Counted from the stretch's first letter, positions 35,660-47,646 are shown. The stretch is DNA of 64,000 nt from Ceratotherium simum simum (GCF_000283155.1 NW_004454266.1:3740116-3804115), one strand, 5' to 3'. Numbers and translations are program-made. The notes: generated by a model not told the origin, from the letters alone.

Positions 35660-37760
35660 ACACTTTCTCGGTTTGCTAGAAATTTGATTGTTACCCAACA
35701 TACCAGGGAAATTGGGGAGCAGGACCAGCTACGTTTTACAGGACCCAATGAAAATGGGGGACCCTTGTTCAAAAAGCAGGAGGAAAGTGCTGTTAAACTT
35801 ATGAAAATATGCCCATATGAGGGTGGGTTAGAGGCTGACACCCAACTTACCCTGGCAATGCCAGCCTGTCAGCCTGGGGCAGGGATGACAGTCACTATGC
35901 CACACCCCGAGAGGCACGAGGGTTAGGTTGCCAGACCCTGGCCCCACTCCCCTAGACCTCCTATGGGGCTTACTGATGGAGGCAGGTGTGGGAGGGGGAT
36001 CAGGAAGGAGAGTGGGGCAGGGGGCCAGCGGCAGGGCGAATCGGCTGCTGAAAACACATCTCTGGGAGGCAGGACCAGTGAGAGCAGAGGCTTCAACTAA
36101 AGCCCCATGCCTGTGCATACTCCACGTCCTATTGGACCTCACTTGCAAAACACATGTTTCAAGATAAAACTATTAAGAATTTCAAGAGAGCAATTGCAGA
36201 TCATTAAACCCCAGGAGCAAGGCCCTTCTACGTGCGGGTTTTGGGGGAAGGGGTGAGCTGTGCTACTGCATAGGTCTCAGGCCCATAAAGCTGGCCGTTT
36301 TGGGGAATATAAATCACATTCAGCATCTTGTAGGAGAGATACTGGCTTGGTCCCTCTGGTGATGAAAATGTCACCTGCAGCTCCTCTAGCAGCTATAAGC
36401 TGTAGCTGAATTGTGACTGCAACATAGACCTTCTAAATAAAAACTTGAAGCAGCTAAATAGAAATGGAAAGATAATTTTGAAGCTAAAGATGAGGCAGTA
36501 AGGAGTGAGTGATAGCAATGAAATATATGCGGCTTATTCCCTGGAATCCAAAGCTAAATAAATGCCCACAAAGAGGGAGCAACCCACAAGAACTCAGGTT
36601 AGTTTTGCTGGAATGAGAACATTTGCACCGAAATTTTGAACAGTTTTATAGAGGACCGCTAACAACACCAAGGCCCGGTCTACGACTGTACCTCATCGCG
36701 TTTCCAGACCTTCCTTTCAAGGTTTTCCTGGGGGAACACTCACTTAAGACTAAAAGTTACTGGCGTACAAGAGCAGAGGCCAGTGATTCTCTTTTTGAAG
36801 GTGGTAGTTTTATTGTATTTAATGCATTTGGGAGGTTATTGGGAAGGAAACCAGCTGGAGAAGGGATGACCCCATGGCCTCTTAGGAGGCCTTAGGAGGT
36901 CTACACAAATTCTGCAGCTTTTGTAGCAGAGGAAATGAGAAAGAGTAGAACCAGAGCCCTGCAGAATTAAAAGGGGAATTGAAATGGAAAGAACAGTTCA
37001 GAAAAGGGATCAATCAGCATCTCCTGAGGTTGGACTTTATGCAGCAAAAATCACCCATCTGGATTTGGGATACTGGTGGCCAGGTTCATCTTAAGAAACT
37101 AGAGTTCTCTCTGCCCCTGGAAAAGGATGATTTCTGGTTCCTTAAGAAGTTTGGAGTATTGATAACCTGTTTTTGTAAAACTCCATTTAAAAGTTTCACC
37201 TCTCTAGTAGCACCTCTATGTCCAAGACTTTTTTTTTTTTTTTATGTTAGAGCAATCCAAATCATACAAATGAATGTGGCATGTAACCATGATGCTGAAA
37301 TGGGAGAAGTCTGGTTTTAAATAAACAGGCAGCAGGTGGCCATGGGCTCAGCTGCTAACAGAGATTCCAGCAGGGGAGGATCACTTTGGACTTTGATAAC
37401 TGTAAGGCCAAGTGCCTAGAGAAGAAAAGGAAAAATAACCTGTGTGAACCAGGAGGATGCTTCAAATACGTCTGAGTAAGAGGGAGTGGCTTTTTCAAGG
37501 ATGCTCCTAGGACATCCTTGGAAGGTGGGAGAAAAGAAAAGAGACAGTCGATCAGAGGAACAAGAAGGAAAGCTGAGGGAAAGGACGTTACCTAAGAAAT
37601 GACAAGATGGAAAAGCTTTAAAACGGCTTTGCAGGATTCCTTTTCTAGAAGAACCCAGCTGCGCTGACAAAAACGGGTCCACAGACAAAACTAGAAAGCG
37701 ATCCAAGCCTGTTTTCTCATCCAACGTCTATAGTCCAAGTGGTCAAAATATACAGACAGA
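35660..37760. other. Intergenic between tRNA-Ser and block B region
   Basis: 35690-36250 is GC-rich and reads like an old unnamed repeat (AGGACCCAATGAAAATGG). The rest shows no gene. Poly-T lies at 37231-37243. Confidence 0.35.
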
Positions 37761-38390
37761 CACACAAACTTATTCAATCTTGTAAATAGAAATATCCGCT
37801 ACAATCTTGTGAAGGAAATTTCATTGTGGTGGGGGAAACAGAACTGCACCTCCTGTGAGTCGGTTATGTAGTTTCCACGTCTCCCTCAACTCTGGGAGTT
37901 AGATTCTCAGATGTGTTTTCTTTTTCTTCTTCTCTTCCGCCACATCTTCAGTTTCTCCTTGGTCGCTCCAGCCTGGCGGGGGACAGAGCCACACGACCAC
38001 ACAGTGCCCCTGCCCTGTCCTCGGCCTTGCCAAAGACGCCGAGGAGCCAAGGCATTCCAACTCCAGGGTCAGTACGTGCGCTGTGGGAGATGCCGGGAAA
38101 AAAATCAATTCTAAATCCATCCCTACAAATTAGTGTATGAGAACGGGTTGAATACCAACTTCCTGAGAAAGGGTTTCAGAGCTTCGGTTTTCTTAAGTTG
38201 CAAAGGCGCAGACGTCCTAAGAGATTTTCTTGCCGGCAGCAATTTTGAGAAGGAAATGTGCGGCAGACCCAGAATAAAAGACGGAGGTTAGAGCTGGGTG
38301 GAAGAGAGGGAAAAAGTATTAATAGACCTGGACGTTTGTGTTAAGACAAGTACAAATTAATGAAAAATACGAAAGCATAAGCAAGTAGCG
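37761..38390. other. Upstream region of initiator tRNA-Met
   Basis: No gene. A GCCACATCTTCAG motif here (near 37939) recurs at about 38748 within block B, so a small diverged local copy is possible. Confidence 0.35.
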
Positions 38391-38462
38391 AGCAGAGTGG
38401 CGCAGCGGAAGCGTGCTGGGCCCATAACCCAGAGGTCGATGGATCGAAACCATCCTCTGCTA
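38391..38462 (+). tRNA. Initiator tRNA-Met (anticodon CAT)
   Basis: This is the cytosolic initiator methionine tRNA, which delivers the first amino acid to the 40S ribosomal subunit with eIF2. The 72-nt gene shows the initiator hallmarks: an A1-T72 closing pair on the acceptor stem (AGCAGAG..CTCTGCT then A), three consecutive G-C pairs next to the anticodon loop (GGG..CCC), and a T loop starting with A (GATCGAAAC) instead of TTC. The anticodon CAT is at 38423-38425. The A box is TGGCGCAGCGG and the B box GGATCGAAACC. TTTT follows 9 nt downstream. It lies just upstream of duplicated block B; no initiator gene is seen at the matching place upstream of B'. Confidence 0.97.
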
Positions 38463-38471
38463 GCAACTCTG

Positions 38472-38475
38472 TTTT
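38472..38475 (+). terminator. Pol III terminator of initiator tRNA-Met
   Basis: TTTT starts 9 nt past the gene. Confidence 0.8.
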
Positions 38476-38479
38476 CACA

Positions 38480-39825
38480 CGACGCCGCATCAGCACAGGT
38501 TATTATCTGTTTTGTCAAATTCCAAGATTCCCACAAGAACACCAGGCAGAGGAAACGAAGTCCAAACACTCATAACGGTGACACTATTGACTTACACTCC
38601 TTGTTCTCTTTTGAATCTTGATGAAAATTGGCCATTATCAAGATTGTATTTATCAACATTTTTAAAGATCACAACGTATTGGGAAACAATGCAGCATCTG
38701 TTTTATTGTCTATATGCAATGATATTCCTTCTCCTTCCAGTCTTTTGCCACATCTTCAGACTCTCCAGGTCACTCTAACACTGCTTCTGCCGAGGTGGTA
38801 ACACGTTTCATGAACGAATGAAGACCTTCCATGACAGAGGCCGTGAACACTATTTCACCTGCCTGGTCCTTCCTGTCTTTAAATAGGATGGAGTTCGAGA
38901 TAAAATATGGAGTTAAAAAACAGAATAGGACAAGGATAAATGTGGACTCTCGGCGTGCTTGTGGGGAGGCGGGCAGGGCGCTACCTAGTAGTTTCACTTT
39001 CACTGAAGGACGTAATAGACGAAGAAACGGCTAAATTGGTAAATGAGAGGTTGGAGAGACGAGGAGGCGAGGACAAGAGCCGAGCTGGGAGAAGAGGAGA
39101 GAGGAGATTGGGGAGAGAGTGAAGAGAAGCAGCGAGAAGGCAAGGTGAAGAAAGGTGGGCATGCTAAAAAATGAGATGCACGAAAATTTTGGAGAAGAGG
39201 GTTTTCAGTGAGTTAGTTTCCCGGACAGAAGCAGCTCTTGGAAGTGGGCGTCACGTTTGTATGTTTATTTGTTGCTCTGGCATTAAGATTCCAGGAAACC
39301 CCAAACTCTGAAAAAAAAAAAACACCGGGGGAAACAACGGGAATTGAAATACTTGCCTTGGGCCATAACCTTCATTCTTCTTTACCCACTTTTTGATTCT
39401 CCTAAAGTTTTTTCCCACCTACTGAAGTCATTGGTGGAACGGGTACTCGGTAAACTGGTGAAGGAGCCTGCGCGTCCGCCCTAAAGCCGCCTCTAACTAG
39501 TAGGTGCGGCCTCTAAGGGCTCTGTCTGCAATCATTAACTGCAGGAATATTCACTCCCGGACAGATCACACCCTATTCTGAGCCAGACTTTCCTCGTCAT
39601 TCCCCCTGCAATAAATACCACCCAATAATTGTCTGGGTAATGAAAACACAGTTTGGGGGTTTAAATGGAATGATGGATACAATAAAGCTCGGTTCCAGTG
39701 CTGAGTCCTTGGGCATGTAACCAGTACCGTTAGAAGACCCTAGTACTTTCATCATAAGATCATAAACATGACTAGCACTTCTTAGTGCTCGTAGTCATTT
39801 TATGTAGTGAGTTAAAAAGACTGTC
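38480..39825 (+). repeat. Segmental-duplication block B (paralogue of B')
   Basis: It aligns by eye with about 58650-59920. Anchors are CAACATTTTTAAAGATCACA (38656) with CAACGTTTTTAAAAATGACA (58813), TTCCTGTCTTTAAATAGGATGGAG with TTCCTGTCTTTGAATAAAATGGAG (described in part), the purine-rich AGAGACGAGG region, GGAAGTGGGCGTCAC (39240) with GGAAGTGGGTGTCAC (59331), ATAACCTTCATTCTTCTTT with ATAACCTTCATCCTTCTTT, and CGGTTCCAGTGCTGAG with CGGTTCCAGCCTGAG. Initiator Met and Lys tRNA genes flank it. Confidence 0.8.
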
Positions 39826-39830
39826 AAGGA

Positions 39831-39903
39831 GCCTGGATAGCTCAGTCGGTAGAGCATCAGACTTTTAATCTGAGGGTCCAGGGTTCAAGTCCCTGTTCAG
39901 GCG
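39831..39903 (+). tRNA. tRNA-Lys (anticodon TTT)
   Basis: This gene encodes the lysine tRNA for AAA and AAG codons. The 73-nt gene has a complete cloverleaf, anticodon TTT at 39864-39866, A box TAGCTCAGTCGG, B box GGTTCAAGTCC and discriminator base G. Compared with the other Lys-TTT gene (60863-60935) it differs only at one D-loop base (C versus T) and at the discriminator (G versus A). The first possible terminator is TTTT, 17 nt downstream. It sits at the downstream edge of duplicated block B, and the paralogous block B' has no tRNA at the equivalent point. Confidence 0.97.
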
Positions 39904-39919
39904 ATTCCTACGACGTTTA

Positions 39920-39923
39920 TTTT
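39920..39923 (+). terminator. Pol III terminator of tRNA-Lys (first copy)
   Basis: TTTT (within TTTATTTT) lies 17 nt after the gene. Confidence 0.75.
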
Positions 39924-39934
39924 GGTTAGATAAT

Positions 39935-40615
39935 AGAGCCCATTTAGGAACATCTCTGGAAGTGGGGAAACCTAACAGCCAAAGCTGACAAAACCATTGC
40001 CCAAAAACAGTTTATGACTAGTCTTTAATTATCCTTTCCCAATATTAACTGGCATACTTCCCCAAGTTTCCAAGAGAAATTGAAAATGGGCAGCATATAA
40101 AAATAATACACTAGCAATAGAATTACTGAAAAGTAAGCCATTTTAAAATTCTCTTGAAATGATTCATTAATCTGCAAGTGTGGGGGAGCAATTTAGGTGG
40201 AACTGACTAGAATGTAAGAGAGCAGTGACTGCATAGTCTGTCTCTGAGGTTCCCCATGGTTTACAACAGCTCTTCCCACACAGAAAATTTGCGCCACCTT
40301 GCAAAAGTTACTAGTTGAAAAACCCATATCCAAACACATTTTGAAATTGTACTAGCTGTCTTTTTTGTGTTTACATTAAAAAGTTTCTGTCATTACTCCA
40401 GGATTTGCCTTATGGTTCAAAGCCCTAATCACGGGCTTCTTGTACATGACTTCCGTGGGCAGTATGAAACAAAGGCACTGAGAGTTCAATGTTGTTTATA
40501 GATTTTTGGTCTTTAGCTTGATGATATGGTCAAAATAATGCCCTTAAAAGTTCATTGTATTAGTGTTCACTCTTTCTTTTTGCTTATATTATTAATTTAA
40601 AATAATTAGGTCCAT
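39935..40615. other. Intergenic after tRNA-Lys
   Basis: No gene or named repeat. Confidence 0.4.
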
Positions 40616-40619
40616 ACCA

Positions 40620-41400
40620 TTTTGAATCTCTGCTGCATCCTTGTTTATTTTATTTATTTTTGTACATGCACGAAACATAACATCATTCTGACAGCCAAAA
40701 CTACGCAGAGAGAGATACTCAGAGAAATATCACTCTGCCTCATTGGTTCTTTCCCCTTTCTTCCCTCCATCCTTTTCAAACCATTCCCACCTATCCTCCG
40801 TAATCTTATCAGTTTCTGGCCTATCCTTCCTGTATGTCCTTTTGAATAAACAATCAGATACATAATTTTCTTATTTCCTCTTTTTTCTTAGACTAAAGAT
40901 AGTATACTACATATATTAATTTGCACTTAATCTTTTCACTTAATAATAATCCTAGAAATCTCTCCATATCAGTTCATAGAGATCTTCCCTATTCTTTTTT
41001 ACAGCTGCGTAATTACTCCACTGTGGGGAAGTAACCATCTATTTAACTATTCTCTCATGTATGAGTATTTAGGTTTTTTCCAATATTTTGCAATTGCAAA
41101 AATTGCTGCAATATATGTGCATGTGTATTTTCATTTTGTTGGAGATAGATTTTCAGGGTAAATCATTAGAATTGAGATTATTGGGTGAAACAACTAACGT
41201 ATATGTAATTTTATTAGATACAGCCAAATTCCCCTCCATAAAGTTCTTATCAATTTGCATTCCCACCAGCAATAAATGAGTGCCTGCTCTCCTCAGCCTT
41301 GACATACTTTTTAATTTTTGTAAATCTGATAGCAGAAAAATGGTATCTAGATTGATTTCAATTGCATTTTTTTATCTATTAGATTGTTTGGACATATTTT
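40620..41400 (-). mobile_element. L1 3' UTR fragment (minus)
   Basis: AT-rich sequence with CTTTTCACTTAATAATAATCC, CAATATTTTGCAATTGC and GCATTCCCACCAGCAATAAA is in reverse L1 3' UTR style. The same subfamily is seen at 53380-54440. Confidence 0.65.
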
Positions 41401-41404
41401 CACA

Positions 41405-41705
41405 TGTATAAGGGCCTTTCCTTTAGGGAAAGCGGAATACCCAGAAATTTCAAGGAATTGCTAGTCAAATATCCCAGTTGGCATTGATATCTAAGAATCC
41501 AATGCATTATCAGGGCCTCCCTGCTAGAATGGGGACACATGAAAGCCATGTAATAAATGGAGTCTGGGCCCAGGTCCAATGGGTCACTGATATATCTGAT
41601 GTTGTTGTATGTGTACTCTCCAATACATTTTGTGCAAACAATCTCTGTCTCAGGGTCTGCTTCCTGGGAACCCAAATTAAGTCTCTCTCAGAGACAGAGT
41701 CTTGA
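41405..41705. mobile_element. Unclassified LTR-like repeat
   Basis: The phrases TGGGTCACTGATATATCTGA and CTGTCTCAGGGTCTGCTTCC have the feel of a mammalian LTR that interrupts the L1. I cannot name the family. Confidence 0.35.
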
Positions 41706-42265
41706 GTTTAATATTATTTCTTTTTTTATTGATAGAAATATTTAAGTATGTAAGTTTTCTTCTGATTACTGCTTTAGCTGTATCCTTTCAGATTATCCTA
41801 TCAAGTATTTTTGTTTTCTAGAAATTGTACACTTTTTGTTTACTTTTTCCTTTGGCCCTAGATGTTAAAACAAAATTTTATCATTTTTAGGTGGTCAGAA
41901 AATGTTGTTTCTGTTATTACTATATTTTAGACTACATAAAGTTTTTCTTGGGGAGGGAGGGCTAATATATGAGCAATTTTCATGAATATACCGTGGGCAA
42001 TTTTCTCATTTCAAGACGCAGACTTCAGAATCTATACATCAGAACTTTCACACATCAAACAATGAGCATTTGAGTTGTTTCCAGATATTTGATGTTGTAC
42101 ACAATTCTACTATAGACACTTATGCACATACTGTACAATATAGAGGTACAAGCATTTCTTGTGTGTATGTTCTTAGAAGGCAAATTGTTGATTTGTTAAG
42201 TTATGTAAATGTTTAACTTTTTGAGGTAATGACAAACTCTTTTCCAAAGTTGTAAAAATGTATGC
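41706..42265 (-). mobile_element. L1 fragment (minus)
   Basis: TGATTACTGCTTTAGCTGTATCC corresponds, in part, to reverse ORF2 text (a similar TGCTTTCACTGTATCTCC is at 12419 in the long L1). It is followed by 3' UTR-like sequence at 42000-42265. Confidence 0.5.
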
Positions 42266-42269
42266 CTCT

Positions 42270-42630
42270 TTCTTAGTCCGCAGGGGCTACTATAACAATT
42301 TACCACAGACTGGGTGGCTTATAAACAATAGAAATTTATTTCTCACAGTTCTGGAGGCTGAGAAGTCCAAGATCAAGGTGCTGGCAGATTCAATTGTCTG
42401 GTGAGAGCTTCCTAGTTCATAGACTGCTGTCTTCTTGCTGTGTCCTCAAGTGGCAGAAGGGACAAGAGAGCTCTCTGGGGTCTCCTTTAAAAGGGCATTA
42501 ATCCCATTCATGAGGGAGAAACTTATGACCTAATCACCTGGCAAAGGTCCCACCTCCTAACATCATCGCAGGGAGGATCAGGATTTCAACATATGAATTT
42601 TGAGGGGACACAAACCTTCAGTCCATAACA
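42270..42630 (+). mobile_element. MaLR-type solo LTR (MLT1/MST-like)
   Basis: It reads TTAGTCCGCAGGGGCTACTA, TTTATTTCTCACAGTTCTGG, AGGCTGAGAAGTCCAAGATC, CTTCTTGCTGTGTCCTC, ACCTAATCACCTGGC and TATGAATTTTGAGGGGACAC, closing at CAGTCCATAACA: the standard MaLR LTR order. Confidence 0.8.
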
Positions 42631-42639
42631 CTCTGCCCC

Positions 42640-43440
42640 ATGTAGTTCAGTCCGAGTCTAAGGGCCTGGGAACCAGGAATGGCAAGGGCAGAAGATCAAT
42701 GTTCCAACTCAAGCAATCAGACAGGTGGGATGAATTCTTTCTTTTTTTGCCTTTTTGTTCTATTCAGGCCCTCAAAGACTTGGATGATGCCCACCCACAT
42801 TGGGGAGGGCAAAAGGCTTTCCTGAATCCACTGATTCAAGTGCTAATTTCATCCAAAACACCCTCACAGACACACCTAGAAATAACATTTAGCGAAATGC
42901 GAAATATCTGGGCACCCTGTGATCCAGTCAAGTTAACACATAAAATTAACCATCACAATCTCTTTTGGCAATGTATAAGGGATATTGTATATTCAAATCC
43001 TCTCCAACCATTGTTATTTTTGTATTAATTTTTATTCCATCAAGTGGAGGTAAATGGCATCTTATTGTGGTCATGGTTGCATTCCTTTATCACAATGAGG
43101 TTGAATATCTCTACCTAGGTTTGGATTTATATGTTTGAATTTTTTTCTAAATGCTAGTTTATTTATCTATTGGACTGCCCATTTTTCTATTGGGTTGATA
43201 TGCTTAACTTATTAATACATGGAAATTCTTGATATATTTTTTGTTTTTCTTTAATCCCTTGCAATTCAATTCAACTATTTGAATTGCAGTTAATCTTTCT
43301 CAGTGTAACTTGTGTTTTCATTTTAAGCTATAATTTGGCTAAGAAAAACTATTAATTTCATATGCACAAATACATCAAGATTTTCTTGAACCTGTAGCAT
43401 TTCTGTGTCATTTTTAACTAGTCTTTCCAGACTTTACTAC
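42640..43440 (-). mobile_element. L1 fragment (minus), interrupted
   Basis: 43000-43260 (GGTAAATGGCATCTTATTGT, GATTTATATGTTTGAATT) is reverse L1 3' UTR text. 42640-42990 may still belong to a MaLR internal or LTR part. Limits are uncertain. Confidence 0.4.
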
Positions 43441-44285
43441 TCCAATATACATTCTCATGATGTGATGGTCACTAGCCTATTAATTCTCATATTCTTCTTC
43501 ACCCTTCTCCTGCGCTAATCTATATGAAAGAGGGCTGAACTCCTCAGGCTGCATTTCCCAGGCTAACTTCCCGCCTGTTGGCAGCTTAGTTTAGTAACCA
43601 AATATATTGTGGAAGATTAGAGCACAAATGGGATAAACTAGCCAGATAATTTCTACTCTCTCTCTCTACTTTGGGCACCATCTATGAGAATAGCTACACA
43701 TGCTCCTCGGCTTCAGTTCTCACTGAACAGGGCTGGTATCACTAGACCTTGGGTCTGGATGGTTTCAATTCCTGTCTCTTCCTGAAGGTATGATGGTACT
43801 TTGCTTTTCTTTTTTGGGAGACTTTGAGGACATCTTCATGTGTACAGAGCATTAACTTTTTGAATGTGAGTTAAATTTTGGTAAAATGCTGATATTGGAT
43901 GATGAGTAGCAAAAGGGATGGGCCTCACATGTCTGTTTGTGCTCAGATTTATTCATCACCTTTTTTGTGCTCTATACCACAAAGATGCTGGACTGTATAA
44001 ACTGCATTTCCCAAACTCCTTCTCAGATGGCTTCTGGTTGAGCTTAACCAATGTTAGGCACTGGATGGAGATTAGGGGTAAGAAGGAAGAGTGAGAGCTA
44101 GATGTTACCTACTACTGCTTGGCCTTGGTTGCATCTCTTCAATGCTTCAAATGCTTAAAGGGCGAATCTGCTATGGTTTCAGGTTCTTCCAAGTCGCCCT
44201 GGCTTTTAGCCTTTAGTGGCTTCCTGCTGTTGCTAATCTCTTTCCCCTTTGCCATATCAGCTCTTCTATCACTGCTGTAGCCAAT
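43441..44285. other. Old interspersed repeat, unassigned
   Basis: Two segments share the idea of CTGCATTTCCCAGGCTAAC (43550) and CTGCATTTCCCAAACTCC (44004), a phrase frequent in ancient mammalian repeats. No gene. Confidence 0.35.
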
Positions 44286-44289
44286 TTAC

Positions 44290-45030
44290 TATATTAAATT
44301 TCTCCATAGTATTACCTAGAATAGTATATACAGGTTCCTGATGGATTCATATATATGCTACTGAGAGTTTTAAATTGAGTTTCTGCCATTTACATTCTTG
44401 ATCTTTCTGGTATTAATCTTTATCCAATTTCATATTTTCCCCCCATGGGAATAGTATATTTTTCCTAGTCTCATTTATTAAATAGCTTCAACTCTCCTCT
44501 GACCTGACATGACACCTCTGTCAATATACCAAATTGTATATAAGCATAGATCTCTTTCTGAGGTCTCTATCCTATTTTGTCAATTTGAGGTTCTATACGG
44601 TACCTGTATTGTAATATAGTAATTACTGGAGTGTCTATTAAGTTCTGCAAGCTTGTTGGCAATTCTCTCCTTATTTTTAGTAAAAGTGTCCTTGCTATTA
44701 TAGGCTTACATACACTTACATACACTTACACTTACATATACACTTATACATATGTACACTTATATGTACGTATACACTTACATACAATTTTACAGCAGTT
44801 TATTAGTTCTTAGAAAACACTGTTGGAATGTATATTGGAACTACATCGAATTGATAGGTCAATTTAGGAAGAAATGATGTCTTTGAAATATTAAGTCTTT
44901 CTATCCATAAACGTGATCTATTTCTCCATTTATTTAGGTCTTTCATGTCTATTTTGAAAATAGGCTATTTTGTGATTCTACCTCTTCTAATATTTTTAGA
45001 AACCTTGTATTTTTTATCTATCAGGTATCA
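44290..45030 (-). mobile_element. L1 ORF2 fragment (minus)
   Basis: GGAACTACATCGAATTGATAG and AAATATTAAGTCTTTCTATC are the reverse of the L1 ORF2 connection region (compare 10920-11000). A TACACT microsatellite (44700-44785) lies inside. Confidence 0.65.
44700..44785. repeat. TACACT/TATACACT microsatellite
   Basis: Imperfect repeats of ACATACACTT-type units run for about 85 bp. Confidence 0.8.
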
Positions 45031-45254
45031 TTACATCATTACTTAAGAGCTTTGTTCTCCTCTTTCTTTAGACAATATCTTTTGTTTCTTTAGTCTGAGC
45101 AACGATAACATAAGACTGTATAGTCTTCCTCCGCGCCTCCCTTCCCTCTCACCCACCCACAACCAATTTTAATCAGTACTTTTACAACTCTTAATGTATA
45201 CTGTGGTGCGGTTAACTAAGTTTATGAATATAACACTTTATCCTTCATTCTTAA

Positions 45255-45695
45255 TTGTAGTGGGTTAAACAGTGTCCCCTGAAAATTTGTGTTTATCCAG
45301 AACCTCAGAATGTGAACTTACTTGGAAATAGGTTTGTGTAGATGTAATTAGTTAAATTAAGATGAAGTCATACTGGGTTAGGGTGGGCCCTAAATCCAAT
45401 GACTGGTGTCCTTATAAGAGAGGGCACACAGAGATGCAGAGGGAAGAATGTCATGTGATGAGAGAGGCAGGAATTGTAATCATGCAGCTACAAGCCAAGG
45501 AACACTAAGGATTGCCAGGAACTACCAGAAGCTAGGAACAGGCAAGGAAGGATTCTTCTCTAGAGTATGGCCCTGTTGACATCTTGATTTCAGACTCCTA
45601 GTCTCCAGAACTGAGAGATAATAAATTTCTCTTTTTTTTAAGCCAACTCAGTTTGTAGTAATTTATTCTGGCAGCCCTAGGAAACTTACCAATTT
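45255..45695 (+). mobile_element. MLT1-type MaLR solo LTR
   Basis: This has the standard MLT1 order: TAGTGGGTTAAACAGTGTCC, CAGAATGTGAACTTACTTGG, TGTCCTTATAAGAGAGGGCA, CAAGCCAAGGAACACTAAGG, CTTGATTTCAGACTCCTAG and TCCAGAACTGAGAGATAATA, then AAGCCAACTCAGTTTGTAGT. Confidence 0.88.
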
Positions 45696-45699
45696 TCTC

Positions 45700-46395
45700 T
45701 CAGCGCATACATTCATTTCAGTAATAGATGTTCAGGTTGTCTCCAATTCTCTGCTTCCTTGAATTACTACAATGACTATCCTCTGTGAAGCCGCCTATGC
45801 AACTGAGCTGGAATTTCACTGAGGAATATTCGTAATAGTGAATTAAAGGCCATACAGAAACAAACACTTATTTAATGCAAATGCTGCAAAATCTAAGACC
45901 TAGACTTTAAGACTTAAGTTCTTACCTTTATTCCATGTAGAAATTCATACATACATGTACGCTTCTTATCATGACAAACTGAAACAGAGGAAGTACATCT
46001 AACTCACGTTGGTCTGAGAAAATGTCCCAGGGGAAGCTGACACTTGAGGTAAATCTAAGATAAGAAATAAACTTGAAGTGAAGAAGAAGAGAAGTTATTC
46101 TGAGCGGAGGGAGCTTTTTTTTTTTTTTTTTTTAAGTTTAATGCATTCCTTGCTGTTAATGAACATTTCTTTGTTATTAGTGATATAATCATTTACAGCA
46201 ATGTCATAATCTGTTGTGGGGCTGTCGTTTTCAGACTTTTGAAGTAACACGGAGACATACGTTTTACAGAATCTTGTAACATATTCTTATTGTGAAGATC
46301 CGCGAATTTCCCACCTATTCCCTGCCCAGAAAAAAAGTTCAGGACCCAACGTGTGGGCGCCTCTTCAATAGAGAGTCTTTTCCGCTCTCACAACG
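45700..46395. other. Intergenic upstream of tRNA-Asp
   Basis: No gene. There is a 22-base T tract at about 46112-46133. Confidence 0.4.
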
Positions 46396-46398
46396 TCC

Positions 46399-46470
46399 TC
46401 CTCGTTAGTATAGTGGTGAGTATCCCCGCCTGTCACGCGGGAGACCGGGGTTCGATTCCCCGACGGGGAG
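46399..46470 (+). tRNA. tRNA-Asp (anticodon GTC)
   Basis: This gene encodes the aspartate tRNA for GAU and GAC codons. The 72-nt gene has a perfect acceptor stem (TCCTCGT with ACGGGGA, including wobble), anticodon GTC at 46432-46434 in loop CTGTCAC, A box TAGTATAGTGG, B box GGTTCGATTCC and discriminator G. TTTT lies 17 nt downstream. A 57-bp tandem duplication starts about 38 bp after the gene. The gene is at the upstream edge of duplicated block A', and the paralogous site near 31.77 kb (block A) joins the two flanks without a tRNA. Confidence 0.97.
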
Positions 46471-46486
46471 ACTGCAGATATTACTG

Positions 46487-46490
46487 TTTT
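46487..46490 (+). terminator. Pol III terminator of tRNA-Asp
   Basis: TTTT starts 17 nt after the mature end. Confidence 0.75.
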
Positions 46491-46507
46491 GCCTGGGGTA
46501 TTAACAG

Positions 46508-46621
46508 TAGCAATCTTTCTCTAGGTTGCACCTCAGGAAAGAGATCCTTCTGCTTTGTTTCTAATAGCAATCTTTCTCTAGGTTGCACCTCAGGAAAGAG
46601 ATCCTTCTGCTTTGTTTCTAT
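46508..46621. repeat. 57-bp perfect tandem duplication after tRNA-Asp
   Basis: Two head-to-tail copies (46508-46564 and 46565-46621) of a unit starting TAGCAATCTTTCTCTAGG are identical except at the final base. Confidence 0.95.
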
Positions 46622-47300
46622 CTCTTTTTGCTGTAGTTGTTTTAAGTCTAATTCCCGCGTGTTGGCTTAGCAATGCGTTCACTGAGCAAGCGACGACCTT
46701 TGATGGAAATCCACTGCCGCCTTCCCTCTGGGAGAAGTCACCGAAGGCGCGGGGATTCAAAATGTGCCCGTTTGGCTCTGGGAATATTCCAGGACTTTTA
46801 ACTAGGAATTTTCATTTGTCGACTGTTTGAGGTGCGAGAGATGCGTCTATCGTTGCTGGAGCGTGTTCAGGCACGCTAGGTGAGGGTGAGAGTCGGTAGG
46901 GGCCGGGTTGGGGGAATAGGTGTCTTTGGGGAAGAAAGGAACGAACTACTGGCGGGGAAGGAAGGTAAACTAATGGAAGTGATGCTCTGCGCGGAGGAAC
47001 CCAAGATGGGGCGATGTGGCCAGGGCAGGGCGAGCCTTGTGCATGGAAGACTGGGAGGAGAGTTGAGGAGGCAAGAGCGAGAAGAAACCTTAGGTGAAAG
47101 GGACTGTAAATTGGTCCCACAAGAACAAAACTACAAGCTTGTCAGTAAGAATCAGAAGCTTGGAACGCCGCAAGCAAAGATACTGGCACTTAAAATCAGC
47201 AGAGCACCCTGCCATATGGTATATCTATTCCTGTGGTAACACTTGAGCAAAGTGTCCAGGCAACACTAGATCAAAATCGCTTTCAGGAAGGATAGATTTA

Positions 47301-47340
47301 TAAAAAAAAAAAAAAAAAAAAGAGAGAGAGAGAGAGAGAA
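47301..47340. repeat. Poly-A plus GA microsatellite
   Basis: About 20 A are followed by (AG)9. Confidence 0.9.
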
Positions 47341-47646
47341 AGACTAGATGAAGCAGCAATTCCGAGATGTCTGTGAATTAAAACAGCGGGAAAGGACGAG
47401 CTTCAATGGATCTGGCAAAAAAAAAGAAAAAGAAAGAAACAAAAAGAAAGGAAACAACCTAAGATATTATTTTTAAGCCAATGTAGAGTAAAGGAAAACA
47501 TAAGCGCTCTGCCTCAAGTATATATGTGTTTGAATTTAGGTTCCATCACATTCCCTTACATATTGGGTAATGTCTTCCTTTACTTTGTCCTCGGTCCCCT
47601 CCCTTCACCTGTACATTTAGGATAACAATTCTACCTCATGATTCTT

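Noticed and set aside
42600..43028. 142-codon plus-strand frame
   Set aside because: It starts within the end of a MaLR LTR and runs into L1-like DNA, so it is a chance frame.
46353..46670. Frame with a repeated SNLSLGCTSGKRSFCF segment
   Set aside because: The protein repeat is only the 57-bp DNA duplication (a multiple of three) read in frame. It overlaps tRNA-Asp.
46880..47239. 119-codon G/R/E-rich frame in block A'
   Set aside because: The paralogous block A does not keep the frame, so there is no evidence of coding.
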